The notes: generated from the letters alone by a model not told the origin. Positions 1 to 8,727 are shown, counted from the stretch's first letter. The stretch: 64,000 nucleotides of DNA from Micavibrio_C sp046294845 (GCA_046294845.1 JBKBNU010000001.1:1178001-1242000); one strand, 5' to 3'. Numbers and translations are program-made.

Positions 1-112
1 TGAGCTGCGTTGTGGCAACTTCCCGATGTTCCGTGGTCCTGTGGGGCAAAAACAGGGTTATATTGCGGTGCAGATTGAGCGCTATATCCCCCCCGAGAAA
101 GAGGATAACTGA
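1..112 (+). CDS. fliM: Flagellar motor switch protein FliM, C-terminal end (partial)
   Basis: The window opens inside a reading frame (first full codon at base 2) whose last 36 residues run from ELRCGNF to PPEKEDN. This matches the end of the SpoA/FliN-like domain of FliM, with the typical GQKQGYIAVQIER strand segment. FliM is part of the switch (C ring) that binds CheY-P and sets rotation direction. The stop codon (110-112) overlaps by one base the ATG of the next gene, so the two are probably translationally coupled. Only the tail is visible; assignment rests on this segment plus the downstream flagellar genes. Confidence 0.75.
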   Translation, partial: ELRCGNFPMFRGPVGQKQGYIAVQIERYIPPEKEDN

Positions 113-630
113 TGTCGTCTGGCTTGCTAGGTATGATGCTGGATGGTCTGGTACTGCTGTTTCTGGCAGCAACGATTTTCTTCGCTGTGCGGTTATCCGT
201 ACATCTGCGCCAGTTCCGCGAGGGACGCAAAGACCTTGAAAAACTGGTGGGCGATTTGGGATCCCAAATTGCAAAAGCGGAAAAGTCTATAGAGACGTTG
301 AAGGACTCTGCCCGTGATGCTTCCCGTTCTTTGCAGCAACAACTGGATGAAGCCCGTGCTGTGGCTGACGATCTTGAAATCATGACGCGCGGGGCCAATA
401 ATATCGCTGACCGTTTGGACCGTTCAGCCGAGCGTCATCGTGGCAGTACATCCCCTGTACAAGAGAATGAATCTGCACGTGGTAGCCGTAAAGAATCTGA
501 TGGCTTTCCAGGTTTTGCCATCCGTGATGCCGAAGCTGAACGTCAGGACCGGCTGTCGGGTGATGGCGCGGGCAGTGTTGCTGAGCGTGAATTGATGGAG
601 GCTCTCCAGTCTCGTAAAGGTAGGGGGTGA
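112..630 (+). CDS. DUF6468-type flagellar protein downstream of fliM
   Basis: A 172-residue protein. Residues about 3-28 form one hydrophobic segment (GMMLDGLVLLFLAATIFFAV), followed by a charged, probably coiled-coil stretch (about 40-105, rich in K, E, Q, L and A) and a polar, low-complexity tail. In alphaproteobacteria a small membrane protein of this build (DUF6468) sits between fliM and motE; its biochemical role is not settled, though a link to flagellar placement or stator function has been suggested. The ATG overlaps the fliM stop. Family naming comes from memory of synteny and architecture, not from a search. Confidence 0.6.
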   Translation: MSSGLLGMMLDGLVLLFLAATIFFAVRLSVHLRQFREGRKDLEKLVGDLGSQIAKAEKSIETLKDSARDASRSLQQQLDEARAVADDLEIMTRGANNIADRLDRSAERHRGSTSPVQENESARGSRKESDGFPGFAIRDAEAERQDRLSGDGAGSVAERELMEALQSRKGRG

Positions 631-634
631 CGCG

Positions 635-1381
635 ATGTCATTGAGCGAGCGTGTGCGTCTGATGCCTTTATTGGTTATTGTTGCCATGATGTGCTTTGCC
701 GTCCGGATGGGTGAGTTTGTCACAGGTTTTGAAACGGCAGGGCAGGCACTGGCCCAGCATGAAGTCATTGAAGAAGATCATGCAACGCCCCCACCCATGA
801 AATCGGAAGATAAATCTTCCCATGAGGGTGAGGTTACGGCCGAGGCTGGTCATGAGTCTGTGCCCGGTGATATCAAGTTGCCGTCAATCGAAGGGCATGA
901 AGATGACCAGAGTCAGGGGGAGCCTGTTAACTGGAAAGATGCAGGTGAGGAAGATTTCAATTATTCCGGCGTTCAGGAAGAGCTTTATCGTGATTTGGTG
1001 AGCCGCCGCGAGGAGCTGGACAAGCGCGAGAAAGCTCTTGCGACAAGACAGGCTTTGCTGGAGGCGGCGGAGAGAGAGCTTGACCAGAAAGTTCGTGAGC
1101 TGACGGCGCTTCGTGCCCAGATCGAAGGGTTGCTGGCTAAACAATCCGAGGAAGAAGAGGCCAGAGCGCAAAGTCTGGTTAGAATTTATGAAGGTATGAA
1201 AGCCAAAGATGCGGCCCGTATCTTTAATACCCTTGATACAGACGTTCTTTTGCAGGTCTTGACCAAAATGTCGGAACGTAAATCATCACCGATTATTGCC
1301 GAAATGGATCCCGAACGTGCCCGTACCATTACATTGCTGATGGCGCAGCAGCAGACCATGCCGTTATTGCCCCCTCAATAA
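635..1381 (+). CDS. motE: MotE-like flagellar motility chaperone
   Basis: A 248-residue protein with an N-terminal hydrophobic anchor (residues about 8-24), an acidic variable region (about 45-115), a long coiled coil (about 118-185, repeats of REELDKREKAL type) and a C-terminal helical domain beginning GMKAKDAARIFNTL. That last domain is the MgtE-N/MotE fold, containing the family motif 'KDAARIFNTLDTDVLLQVL' followed by MSERKSSPIIAEMDPERA. MotE family proteins act in the periplasm or membrane as chaperones for motor parts (MotC in rhizobia). The gene lies four bases after the previous stop and just before two motB-like genes, which fits a stator role. Confidence 0.75.
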   Translation: MSLSERVRLMPLLVIVAMMCFAVRMGEFVTGFETAGQALAQHEVIEEDHATPPPMKSEDKSSHEGEVTAEAGHESVPGDIKLPSIEGHEDDQSQGEPVNWKDAGEEDFNYSGVQEELYRDLVSRREELDKREKALATRQALLEAAERELDQKVRELTALRAQIEGLLAKQSEEEEARAQSLVRIYEGMKAKDAARIFNTLDTDVLLQVLTKMSERKSSPIIAEMDPERARTITLLMAQQQTMPLLPPQ

Positions 1382-1398
1382 CAGGAGGAACAAGCTTA

Positions 1399-2103
1399 AT
1401 GAAAGGCCGCAGGCGTAAAATTACCGATGGTGACGCCAAAACTCTCGGGAGTCAGATCCCGGGATTGTCTTTGTTTATTATTCTGCTGGCGTTTTTTATC
1501 GTGCTGAACAGTATTTCTGTCTATCAGGAAGATAAGGCAACGTCATTGATGGAAAGTGTCGAGCGGGCTTTTTCTACAAAGATAACCGAACGTGAAAACT
1601 GGCAACCTTCATCGATTCCTTCTGATGATGAGCAGGTTCGTGAAGGTCGTACTACTGATCGTATCGAAGCAGTTTTCTCATCGCGTATATCAGGACTTGA
1701 AACGCAGATGGACGATACCACGGGCACGCTTTTACTGCGTATGCCGTATGATGATTTCAAAAAATCTGTCAACAATGCGGTTGAGGGCGGTGGAACCGTT
1801 GATCCTTTGGTGCGGACTCTTGTGTCGATTTTGAGGGCTGATATGTCGGGCTATCCCTATCGCATGGATGTCTATGTGCAGGTTGATAAAAATCCGGCCA
1901 GTATGCAAAACCGTGAGCCTCAAAAAATTTCGACTTTGTTGACCGAACTCGGGGAAATTGGTGCCGTCTTGGGGCGTGCCGGCCTGCCTGAAAAATTGAT
2001 GACTGTGGGAATCGAGGAGGGCGAGGAAGGTATGGTCGAACTGCTCTTCAAGCCACATGTGCCTTACAATCCTTTGCATGAATCCAGAACATCGGAAGAG
2101 TAA
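1399..2103 (+). CDS. MotB-like stator protein lacking the ion-binding aspartate
   Basis: A 234-residue protein with a short basic N-terminus and a single membrane segment (residues about 23-41, PGLSLFIILLAFFIVLNSI). This aligns by eye with the MotB helix of the next gene, but a serine stands where that protein has the essential Asp of the TFTDIMGL motif. The periplasmic part (about 95-225) has OmpA/MotB-like pieces (TGTLLLRMPYDDF, later YRMDVYVQVDK) but no clear peptidoglycan-binding NxxLSxxRA motif. It is 15 bases downstream of motE with AGGAGG upstream, and two bases before the second motB-like gene. It may be a partner or regulator of the stator rather than a proton channel; this is inference. 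Confidence 0.55.
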   Translation: MKGRRRKITDGDAKTLGSQIPGLSLFIILLAFFIVLNSISVYQEDKATSLMESVERAFSTKITERENWQPSSIPSDDEQVREGRTTDRIEAVFSSRISGLETQMDDTTGTLLLRMPYDDFKKSVNNAVEGGGTVDPLVRTLVSILRADMSGYPYRMDVYVQVDKNPASMQNREPQKISTLLTELGEIGAVLGRAGLPEKLMTVGIEEGEEGMVELLFKPHVPYNPLHESRTSEE

Positions 2104-2105
2104 GT

Positions 2106-2948
2106 ATGGATAATCGCCGAAGCAAAGCTAAAAGAATGGATGGGCTGCGTACGGCACATGATGCGGATTCCAATTTTGTGCAGCCGGTTGAAACACAGAT
2201 GTCCAAGAGGCGTCTGGGTGATAGCCCGCAGCCCAGTTATGTATGGCTTGTGACCTTTACAGACATTATGGGCTTGATGCTGACATTCTTTGTTATGATT
2301 TTTGCCATGAGCGAGCCAGAGAAGGAAAATTGGCAAGATGTTTCGACAGCACTGCAATCCCAGATCGGCAAGGTCTATGGCATGCAGTTCAATCAGGGTA
2401 CGGAAGAAACTATCGATTTGAGCAAGATCAATTTCAAGCGGGCGCTTGATGTTCGCTATCTCGAAGAAATTATGCGTAATGTGATTTCTTCGAATGAAGC
2501 TTTGAAGGATATAAAAATTATCAAGCAACCAGGCCATATCATCCTATCAATGCCGCAGGATCTTTTGTTTGAGCCGGGCAAGGCCGAAATCAAGGATTCA
2601 GGCAGGCGCATGCTTTATACGCTGGGCGGAGCGCTCAACCGCGTTCAAAACCGGATCGAGGTAAATGGCCATGCCGATCCGCGCCCTATACAGGGGCAGG
2701 AGTCTGCTTTCAAAAATAATTGGGAATTGTCACTGGCGCGCGCCCTGAATGTGGCGGCGGTTCTGGAAAATGTAGGCTATCAGCAGAATATTGATATTAC
2801 AGGCTATGGCAGCGGGCGTTATCAGGATCTGCAGGATATTAAAGATGAAACCTATCGTCAGGATATCGCACGGCGTGTTGATATCATCATCCAAAACCAT
2901 ACAGGAAAATCGCAGAAGATTAGTCCTGTATCAGGAATGATGCGTTAA
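2106..2948 (+). CDS. motB: Flagellar stator protein MotB / OmpA family
   Basis: A 280-residue protein. An N-terminal cytoplasmic arm is followed by one membrane helix (residues about 45-66) containing Asp53 in TFTDIMGLMLTFFVM, the position of the proton-accepting Asp of MotB. A C-terminal OmpA-like peptidoglycan-binding domain (about 150-270) shows the expected opening (LSMPQDLLFEPGKAEI), EVNGHADPRP and NWELSLARALNVAAVL. MotB anchors the MotAB stator to the wall and carries ion flow that drives rotation. No motA gene is seen in this window, so its channel partner must be encoded elsewhere. The gene follows a MotB-like paralogue by two bases. Confidence 0.8.
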   Translation: MDNRRSKAKRMDGLRTAHDADSNFVQPVETQMSKRRLGDSPQPSYVWLVTFTDIMGLMLTFFVMIFAMSEPEKENWQDVSTALQSQIGKVYGMQFNQGTEETIDLSKINFKRALDVRYLEEIMRNVISSNEALKDIKIIKQPGHIILSMPQDLLFEPGKAEIKDSGRRMLYTLGGALNRVQNRIEVNGHADPRPIQGQESAFKNNWELSLARALNVAAVLENVGYQQNIDITGYGSGRYQDLQDIKDETYRQDIARRVDIIIQNHTGKSQKISPVSGMMR

Positions 2949-3004
2949 CAGCAATCATCAGGGCAAGAAGGTAAAAGCGCATGGCAATCAAGGAAAGGCG
3001 ATAG

Positions 3005-3010
3005 TATAAT
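3005..3010 (+). promoter_or_regulatory. Perfect -10 box (TATAAT) just ahead of the TPR gene start
   Basis: TATAAT lies with its last base 7 bases before the ATG at 3018. A weak -35 candidate (TGGCAA, 2982-2987) sits 17 bases upstream. No ribosome binding site lies at normal spacing before the ATG; the nearest purine run, AAGGAAAGG, is about 20 bases away. If the box is used, transcription would start at or next to the ATG, giving a leaderless message. Confidence 0.35.
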
Positions 3011-3017
3011 CAAAGAC

Positions 3018-5966
3018 ATGGTCCGCAATCTGTTTCTCAGTACAGCTTTGGTTACGGTTCTGGCGCTTCCGGCGTGGGCGTCGGATGTTGTTGCACGCTC
3101 GGGCCAGCATAATACGCACACGCGTATTGTTTTCGAAGGGGCTGTTAATTCTGCCTATGACTTCAAACAGGAAACGCCAACGAAACTGGTAATTGATTTT
3201 CGTGATATAGACGCGGTCAATATTTCGGGTATCGAGAAAGATGCAACTTTGACAGCGGTACAAGCGCAAGGTTCCGCTGTAACTTTGGATATCGCTGCGG
3301 GATCGACCTTCCGGCATTTCCTCGTAGGAAAGAAAATTGTTGTCGATATTTTCAAGCCTGAGGGCAATAAGGCTGCTGCCAATACAACGGTACCAGTAAA
3401 CAAGCAGGAAGCGCCCTCGGCCAAGAAAGTGGTGCAGGATGGCCATGCAGCAGATGCAACTAAAACAGCGGAGATGCCAGCTGAGTCTGTAGAGCCTGTG
3501 GAGAAGACGTCTCTTGAAAAGGCAATGCCTGATATAGAACCTCACGTGATTACGATATCATCAACCCAGTCATTCGGATTGGCGGCCTTTATTGATTCAG
3601 GCTATCTGTGGTTGGTATTGGACCGCAAAACAGTCGGTATTCCCCCGCAAATTGCAGGGCCGCAGGCTAAAATGTTTTCTGCTTTTGTCCCTCATGAATT
3701 GCAGAACGAAGGCATGGCCTACAGCATGAAAATTCCTGAAGGGGTTTCGGAAGATATCCGTGCCGAAGGTGGGGGGTTGCAATGGCGTGTTGTCATTCCA
3801 ACCACACGCAAGGAACAAAAGGCAGCCAAGGCAGAGCGGCAATTTGTGCAAGGACAGATGATCCGTGGTGGAAGTATTTTCTGGCCCTTGAGTGGTATTG
3901 CAAAAGTTGTTGATCTGACGAGCCCGATTACCGGTGAGAATATGCGGGTCGTAACCGTTGATGCTTCGACACAATATACAGGATCGGCGCAAAACTTTGT
4001 TGATTTCGAGATGAAGCCTGCTGCCGCTGGTGCTGCCTTTGTCCCCAAGGTTGATGATCTTGAGATTGAAACATCGGCGCGAGGCTTAACAGTTACCAGA
4101 CCCTTGGGGCTGGCGATTTCGCGTATTAAAGACATCAATAGACACCAGATGCGTGAAGATGTGTCGTCCATGGAAATGGAAGAGGACGATCATGGCACGG
4201 CAGAGATGAAGCGTATCTTCGATTTTGATCGCTGGATGATGGGTGGTCTATCGGCCTTGCACGACAATGAACGCATTTTGATGTCAACCATCATGCAAAA
4301 AGAACCGGAAGGCCGCATTCAGGATTTACTGACATTGGCAAAGATGGATATTGCCAATGATCGGGGCCAAGAAGCGTTGGGCTATTTGAATATCGCTCAG
4401 GATGATATGCCGCAATTGGCCGATAATCTTGAATATTTGACCTTGAAAGGGGCTGCCTATGCCTTGAGTGGCAAATATGAGGTTGCCTGGGAGAGCCTCT
4501 CGAAACCGGAACTCGACAATTTTGGCGAGCTTGGTTATTGGCGCGCTTATACGCTGGCATGGCTCGAGGACTGGGATCAGGCTTATATAAATCTGCCAAA
4601 ATCTATTGAGGTGCTTTCAACCTATCCGCGCCCATTGCTGGAGAAGCTGGCGCTTAAGCTGGCAGAGGTAGCGTTGCGTGGTGGTGATCCTTCACTGGCT
4701 GACAAGCTTTTGATATTGCTGGAGCGTGAACGTTCAACATTGAAGCCGTGGACGGTTGCAGGTCTTGATTATTTACGCGGTGAATCGGCCCGTCAGGCCA
4801 AGGATATAGAAGGTGCCCGCAAATTATGGGAGCCACTGGTTAACGGCAAGGATCGTCTGTACCGTGCCCGTTCGGGTTTGGCTCTCACTTTGCTTGAATT
4901 GCAGGATGGTAAAATTAATCCCGACAAAGCGATAGATCGTCTCGAGGGGCTGCGTTATGCGTGGCGCGGGGATGAACTGGAAGCCCAGATCAATTACATG
5001 CTGGGCCGGATGTATCTGGATCAGGACCGGTATGTGAAGGGTTTTGCCATTCTTCGTGATGCCGCCACCATGGCCTTGCCGGATTCCAATATTGGTAAAG
5101 AAATTGCCCGCTATATGAGTGCGACCTATCAGGAACTAATTGTCGAAGACAAGAATTTGACACCTGTAGATGCCGCCACAATCTATGAAGAATTCAAAGA
5201 GCTGACACCTTCAGGTGAAGAAGGTAATGCGGTAATCCAGCGTCTGGCGGAAAGATTGCTGGAAGCAGATTTGCTGAACCGTGCCTCATCCTTGTTGCAG
5301 CATCAGGTTGATTTTCGTCTGGAAGGTAAAGAAAAGGCACGTGTGGCTGTGCGTCTGGCGGGTGTTTATCTACTTGATAAAAATCCGCGTCCGGCGATGA
5401 AGGCGCTGGAGACAGCGCAAGGAATCTATGATGCCGATAAGGAATTAAGTGAAGCGCAACGCAAGGAATATAATCGCGAGATTGCCCTGTTGAAGGCGCG
5501 CGCCCTTTCTAAAATTAATCGTACCGAAGATGCAATTGCGTTGCTCAATACGTTCGAGCCCGATCCTGATGTGAATGCCTTGCGCGCTGATATCTCGTGG
5601 CAGGCGGGACTGTGGGATGATGCGGGGGAAGCCTTGCAGGATTTGATCCTTGATGAAACTCTGGATGGCCGTCGTCCCTTGACGGTGAAGCAGGCTGACC
5701 TGCTTTTGAATAGGGCTGTTGCCCTTAATCTGGCGGGCAACCGTGTGGCCTTGGCAGCCATGCGCACAGAATTTGAAAATGCGATGAACCAGACCACCCG
5801 TGGTAAACTGTTCGAGGTTATTACACGCCCGAGAAAAGTGCCAACAGTATCCGACCGTGAAACCATTGCGAAAATTGTTTCCGAAGTTGATTTGTTCAAT
5901 AGTTTCCTTGATAGCTATCGCAAGGATGATACCGCACCGGCTGCGGATACGCCGACATCCAACTGA
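3018..5966 (+). CDS. Large periplasmic TPR protein of the flagellar cluster
   Basis: A 982-residue protein with a clear signal peptide (LFLSTALVTVLALPAWA, cleavage near residue 21-22). Residues about 25-110 resemble an AMIN-type beta domain (TRIVFEGAVNSAYDF, TKLVIDFRDIDAV), and a second similar beta region follows at about 175-280. From about 410 to the end the protein is helical and TPR-like, with several repeat-like units (LTLAKMDIANDRGQEALGYL; LAEVALRGGDPSLADKLLIL). It is probably exported to the periplasm and could link motor proteins to the wall, by analogy with AMIN/TPR proteins. Its place after two motB-like genes supports a flagellar role, but function is not known. Ends 20 bases before the convergent fliP. 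Confidence 0.6.
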   Translation: MVRNLFLSTALVTVLALPAWASDVVARSGQHNTHTRIVFEGAVNSAYDFKQETPTKLVIDFRDIDAVNISGIEKDATLTAVQAQGSAVTLDIAAGSTFRHFLVGKKIVVDIFKPEGNKAAANTTVPVNKQEAPSAKKVVQDGHAADATKTAEMPAESVEPVEKTSLEKAMPDIEPHVITISSTQSFGLAAFIDSGYLWLVLDRKTVGIPPQIAGPQAKMFSAFVPHELQNEGMAYSMKIPEGVSEDIRAEGGGLQWRVVIPTTRKEQKAAKAERQFVQGQMIRGGSIFWPLSGIAKVVDLTSPITGENMRVVTVDASTQYTGSAQNFVDFEMKPAAAGAAFVPKVDDLEIETSARGLTVTRPLGLAISRIKDINRHQMREDVSSMEMEEDDHGTAEMKRIFDFDRWMMGGLSALHDNERILMSTIMQKEPEGRIQDLLTLAKMDIANDRGQEALGYLNIAQDDMPQLADNLEYLTLKGAAYALSGKYEVAWESLSKPELDNFGELGYWRAYTLAWLEDWDQAYINLPKSIEVLSTYPRPLLEKLALKLAEVALRGGDPSLADKLLILLERERSTLKPWTVAGLDYLRGESARQAKDIEGARKLWEPLVNGKDRLYRARSGLALTLLELQDGKINPDKAIDRLEGLRYAWRGDELEAQINYMLGRMYLDQDRYVKGFAILRDAATMALPDSNIGKEIARYMSATYQELIVEDKNLTPVDAATIYEEFKELTPSGEEGNAVIQRLAERLLEADLLNRASSLLQHQVDFRLEGKEKARVAVRLAGVYLLDKNPRPAMKALETAQGIYDADKELSEAQRKEYNREIALLKARALSKINRTEDAIALLNTFEPDPDVNALRADISWQAGLWDDAGEALQDLILDETLDGRRPLTVKQADLLLNRAVALNLAGNRVALAAMRTEFENAMNQTTRGKLFEVITRPRKVPTVSDRETIAKIVSEVDLFNSFLDSYRKDDTAPAADTPTSN

Positions 5967-5986
5967 TAATCGTTTCTTATCGGGAT

Positions 5987-6760
5987 TTAGCCAGGGGGGA
6001 TCGGGGCTGTTTCAAAGCTCTGGATCAGTGAACCGGAAATCAGATGCCATCCATCCACCAGCACAAAGAAAATAATCTTGAAGGGCAGGGAGATTGTGAC
6101 GGGTGGCAACATCATCATACCCATGGCCATCAGGATAGAGGCTGTCACCATATCAATGATCAGGAACGGCAGGAATAACATAAAGCCGATTTCAAAAGCG
6201 CGCCGCAATTCAGAAATCATGAAAGACGGGATCAGTACACGTAAGGGAACGGCCTTTTCATCTTCGAAGGGGCCAAGCTTGCTAAGGTCTGTAAAGAGCT
6301 GAAGGTCTTCGGCGCGCACATGCTGCAACATGAATAGACGGAAAGGTTCGACGGTACGTTCAAAGGCCACAGGCTCATCGATTTCTTCGTTGATGAGGGG
6401 GACAATACCGTTGTCATAGGCCGCTTGCAGTGTCGGCGTCATAATAAATAGGGTTAGAAAAAGTGCGAGCGAGATCATCACCGTGTTGGGTGGTGTCTGT
6501 TGAATGCCAATCGCCGTCCGCAGGAAGGAAAGCACCACAACAATACGTGTGAAGGATGTCATCATGATCAGGATGGACGGGGCCAGTGACAGGACGGTCA
6601 GCAAGGCCATCAACTGGATCACGCGGCCTGTCATGGTACCGTTTTCGGCGTTGGCACCCAGATCGATGGTGATGCCTTGGGCGGCTGCGGGCAGGGCCAG
6701 CAAGCCAAGGGTAAGTACGACACCCAAAAAGGTCATGATAAGCGGCAGGCGGTTTTTCAT
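5987..6760 (-). CDS. fliP: Flagellar type III export protein FliP
   Basis: A 257-residue membrane protein with a cleavable N-terminal signal segment (LIMTFLGVVLTLGLLALPAAA) and the FliP core: MMTSFTRIVVVLSFLRTA, QTPPNTVMISLALFLTLF, and the C-terminal LMLPPVTISLPFKIIFFVLV-like block. FliP forms, with FliQ and FliR, the export gate of the flagellar secretion system in the inner membrane. Length matches the family (about 245-260). Its ATG overlaps the end of fliO by four bases. It is the last gene of a minus-strand operon (FlhB-like, acidic protein, fliO, fliP) that points towards the TPR gene. Confidence 0.95.
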   Translation of the reverse strand: MKNRLPLIMTFLGVVLTLGLLALPAAAQGITIDLGANAENGTMTGRVIQLMALLTVLSLAPSILIMMTSFTRIVVVLSFLRTAIGIQQTPPNTVMISLALFLTLFIMTPTLQAAYDNGIVPLINEEIDEPVAFERTVEPFRLFMLQHVRAEDLQLFTDLSKLGPFEDEKAVPLRVLIPSFMISELRRAFEIGFMLFLPFLIIDMVTASILMAMGMMMLPPVTISLPFKIIFFVLVDGWHLISGSLIQSFETAPIPPG

Positions 6761-7077
6761 GCGGACTTTTCTATTTTGTCTATCTCGATGATACGGGCTT
6801 CATCTTGCGGCGGTTGCAGTCCGGATTCAATGACCGTTTCGCTATTCGTCCCCAGAATCAGTAGATGTTCCTTGTTATCGCAACGAACGATCGCCAGTTT
6901 GCGACGGGGATCAAGGGGCAGGGTTTCAACAACCTTCAGGCGGCGGCGCGATGCCGGCATGATTGTGCCGCCATTATTGATCCGGCGCATAGCCAGAGCC
7001 AGCAGTCCCATCAATGATAAAACAAAGAGCAGGGCAAACGCGAATTTCAGGACCTGGGCAGTATCAAGAAGTTCCAT
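6757..7077 (-). CDS. fliO: Flagellar biosynthesis protein FliO
   Basis: A 106-residue protein with one N-terminal membrane helix (residues about 9-28, VLKFAFALLFVLSLMGLLAL) and a small cytoplasmic beta domain carrying the FliO signature RRLKVVETLPLDPRRKLAIV and NKEHLLILG. FliO assists assembly of the FliP ring. It overlaps fliP by four bases, the usual arrangement, and lies six bases after the acidic protein gene. Size and motif make the call secure even though FliO is poorly conserved. Confidence 0.9.
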   Translation of the reverse strand: MELLDTAQVLKFAFALLFVLSLMGLLALAMRRINNGGTIMPASRRRLKVVETLPLDPRRKLAIVRCDNKEHLLILGTNSETVIESGLQPPQDEARIIEIDKIEKSA

Positions 7078-7083
7078 AATATT

Positions 7084-7365
7084 TTAATCCTCTTCGTCCT
7101 CGTCCCCATCATCGTCATAGCTGTCATCATTCTCTTCAAATTCATCCAGAACCTGAGAAAGGTGCTCGAGGCTTGCGATCATCAGATCCATTTTCTCGTC
7201 GACTTCTTCGGTTTCTTCGGGGGCCGGTTCGTGGGCGGCTTCGCAAACACTGGCGACTTCTTCATCAAGGTCATCGAGATTGATGATCTCGCCATTTCTG
7301 ACTTGCTCGATGGCTTGCTCGATTCTGTCAATCAGGTTCTGAATGCGGGCGGGAAGATTATCCAT
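7084..7365 (-). CDS. Small highly acidic protein in the fliOP operon
   Basis: A 93-residue, strongly acidic protein. The first 75 residues look helical (IQNLIDRIEQAIEQVRNG and KMDLMIASLEHLSQVLDEF), suggesting a small helical bundle or coiled coil; the last 18 residues are almost all D and E. There is no signal peptide and no Cys pair. It lies between the FlhB-like gene and fliO, six bases before fliO. The build recalls small cytoplasmic flagellar chaperones, but no family motif was recognised, so the role is unknown. Confidence 0.5.
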   Translation of the reverse strand: MDNLPARIQNLIDRIEQAIEQVRNGEIINLDDLDEEVASVCEAAHEPAPEETEEVDEKMDLMIASLEHLSQVLDEFEENDDSYDDDGDEDEED

Positions 7366-7400
7366 GCTCTTACGGGGTCCGTTTGGTTTAGGTATAAATA

Positions 7401-7790
7401 TTAAGTGTCGGATTGATCATCTGTATCATCTTTCAGGACGGCATCAAACGGGTCCGGCGCGTTATTCGCCTGATATATGTAAGAAAGAATTTCGGCGACC
7501 GCCATAAAGGCTTCGCTCGGGATAGGGCTGTCGATTTCTATGGTGGCGAGCATTTCCGCCAAAGCGCCGTCTTCGCGGACAGGGATTCCGTTCTCGTGGG
7601 CAATCTGTAAAATCTTCTCGGCAATTTTTCCCCGTCCGGCGGCACTGATTTCCGGAACATCATCGGGTTTGCGCTCATATTTCAGGGCTACGGCGACAGG
7701 GTTTTTTGGTTTTTCCTTTTTATTCAAGGGGATAAGGGGGTCTTTGCCCGTCTGGTCCTGCCCGTCATCATATTGGTCAACCATTGGCAT
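7401..7790 (-). CDS. FlhB C-terminal domain paralogue (FlhX/FhlB-like)
   Basis: A 129-residue protein matching only the processed cytoplasmic tail of FlhB: PVAVALKYERKPDDVPEIS, ENGIPVREDGALAEML, and SEAFMAVAEILSYIYQ. It lacks the four membrane helices and the NPTH autocleavage motif; the tail begins at the PVAVALKY strand that follows the cleavage site in full FlhB. Such free-standing FlhB tails (FlhX) occur next to flagellar genes and can partly replace the cleaved FlhB tail in substrate switching. AGGA lies 5 bases before the ATG. The full-length flhB is present at 10241-11308. Confidence 0.8.
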   Translation of the reverse strand: MPMVDQYDDGQDQTGKDPLIPLNKKEKPKNPVAVALKYERKPDDVPEISAAGRGKIAEKILQIAHENGIPVREDGALAEMLATIEIDSPIPSEAFMAVAEILSYIYQANNAPDPFDAVLKDDTDDQSDT

Positions 7791-7854
7791 ATTTCCTGCA
7801 AAGACTTAACCCAAGGGGAAAACCCCGGTGGGAAAATAAAAAGGTATTGGGATC

Positions 7855-8265
7855 ATGACTACACAAAATATAGGCATTTTCAAAGCCCTGAACGCAAAAA
7901 TGCAATACTTGGACACACGCCAGAAAGTTCTGGCCCAGAATGTGGCCAATGCTGACACACCGGGATATGTGCCCAAAGATCTGAGCAAGGTTGATTTCGG
8001 TCGTGTGCTACAAGATGTCACCAAAGACAGGAATTTGCGCGTTGAAACGACCAATCCGATGCACATGCCACCACCTAATACAATTGAAGATCCGAAGAAC
8101 CGTGGTGCCAAGCTGGTCTATGAAGTAGCCCCTGATGGCAACGAGGTCAGTCTTGAAGAGCAGATGGTAAAATCATCACAAAATACAATGGATTATAACC
8201 TGATGACGACACTTTATCAGAAGAACGTCAACATCATGCGCACGGCCATCGGGGTTGGCCGATAA
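7855..8265 (+). CDS. flgB: Flagellar proximal rod protein FlgB
   Basis: A 136-residue protein with the FlgB pattern: N-terminal helix (IFKALNAKMQYLDTRQKVL), the conserved AQNVANADTPGYVPKDL block, and the C-terminal helix region EEQMVKSSQNTMDYNLMTTL. FlgB is secreted through the flagellar system and forms the rod with FlgC, FlgF and FlgG. Length is normal. It starts a plus-strand cluster that diverges from the flhX-fliP operon; the 64-base gap holds a small GGGG-AAAA-CCCC hairpin (7815-7826). Confidence 0.93.
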   Translation: MTTQNIGIFKALNAKMQYLDTRQKVLAQNVANADTPGYVPKDLSKVDFGRVLQDVTKDRNLRVETTNPMHMPPPNTIEDPKNRGAKLVYEVAPDGNEVSLEEQMVKSSQNTMDYNLMTTLYQKNVNIMRTAIGVGR

Positions 8266-8299
8266 TCTAAGAAACAGGATAAGGTTAGGAGCTAACATC

Positions 8300-8716
8300 A
8301 TGTCAGAATTATATAATGCAATTACATTGTCGACTCACGGGATGAAAGCCCAAGGTACGCGTATCCGTGTAATTTCCGAGAACCTCGCGAATTCGGACAC
8401 AGCAGCGGCCACACCAGGGGAAGATCCCTATGCACGCAAGACTATCACATTTAAAAATGTGCTGGACCGCACCATAGATGCCAACACTGTGGAAGTGTCA
8501 AAAATTGCCGATGACCGCAAGAAGCCATTTCCGGTGAAATATATGCCGGATCATCCGGGGGCCGATGAAAACGGTTATGTGAAAATGCCCAATGTTAACA
8601 CCTTGGTCGAGATGATGGATATGCGTGAAGCCCAGCGTTCTTACGAGGCCAACCTCGGGATGCTGGATCAAAGCCGTTCGATGGTAAACCGGACGATTGA
8701 CTTGCTGCGTCAATAA
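8300..8716 (+). CDS. flgC: Flagellar proximal rod protein FlgC
   Basis: A 138-residue protein with the FlgC signature ISENLANSDTAA near the N-terminus, DPYARKTITFKNVL and the C-terminal motif NVNTLVEMMDMREAQRSYE. It pairs with FlgB in the proximal rod. The ATG at 8300 is chosen over an upstream in-frame start because TTAGGAG lies about 8 bases before it and the family starts close to this Met. It follows flgB by 34 bases. Confidence 0.93.
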   Translation: MSELYNAITLSTHGMKAQGTRIRVISENLANSDTAAATPGEDPYARKTITFKNVLDRTIDANTVEVSKIADDRKKPFPVKYMPDHPGADENGYVKMPNVNTLVEMMDMREAQRSYEANLGMLDQSRSMVNRTIDLLRQ

Positions 8717-8727
8717 ACAGGAAAATG

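Noticed and set aside
7815..7826. GGGG-AAAA-CCCC hairpin in the flhX-flgB gap as a terminator
   Set aside because: It lies between divergent genes, has only four pairs and no T run.
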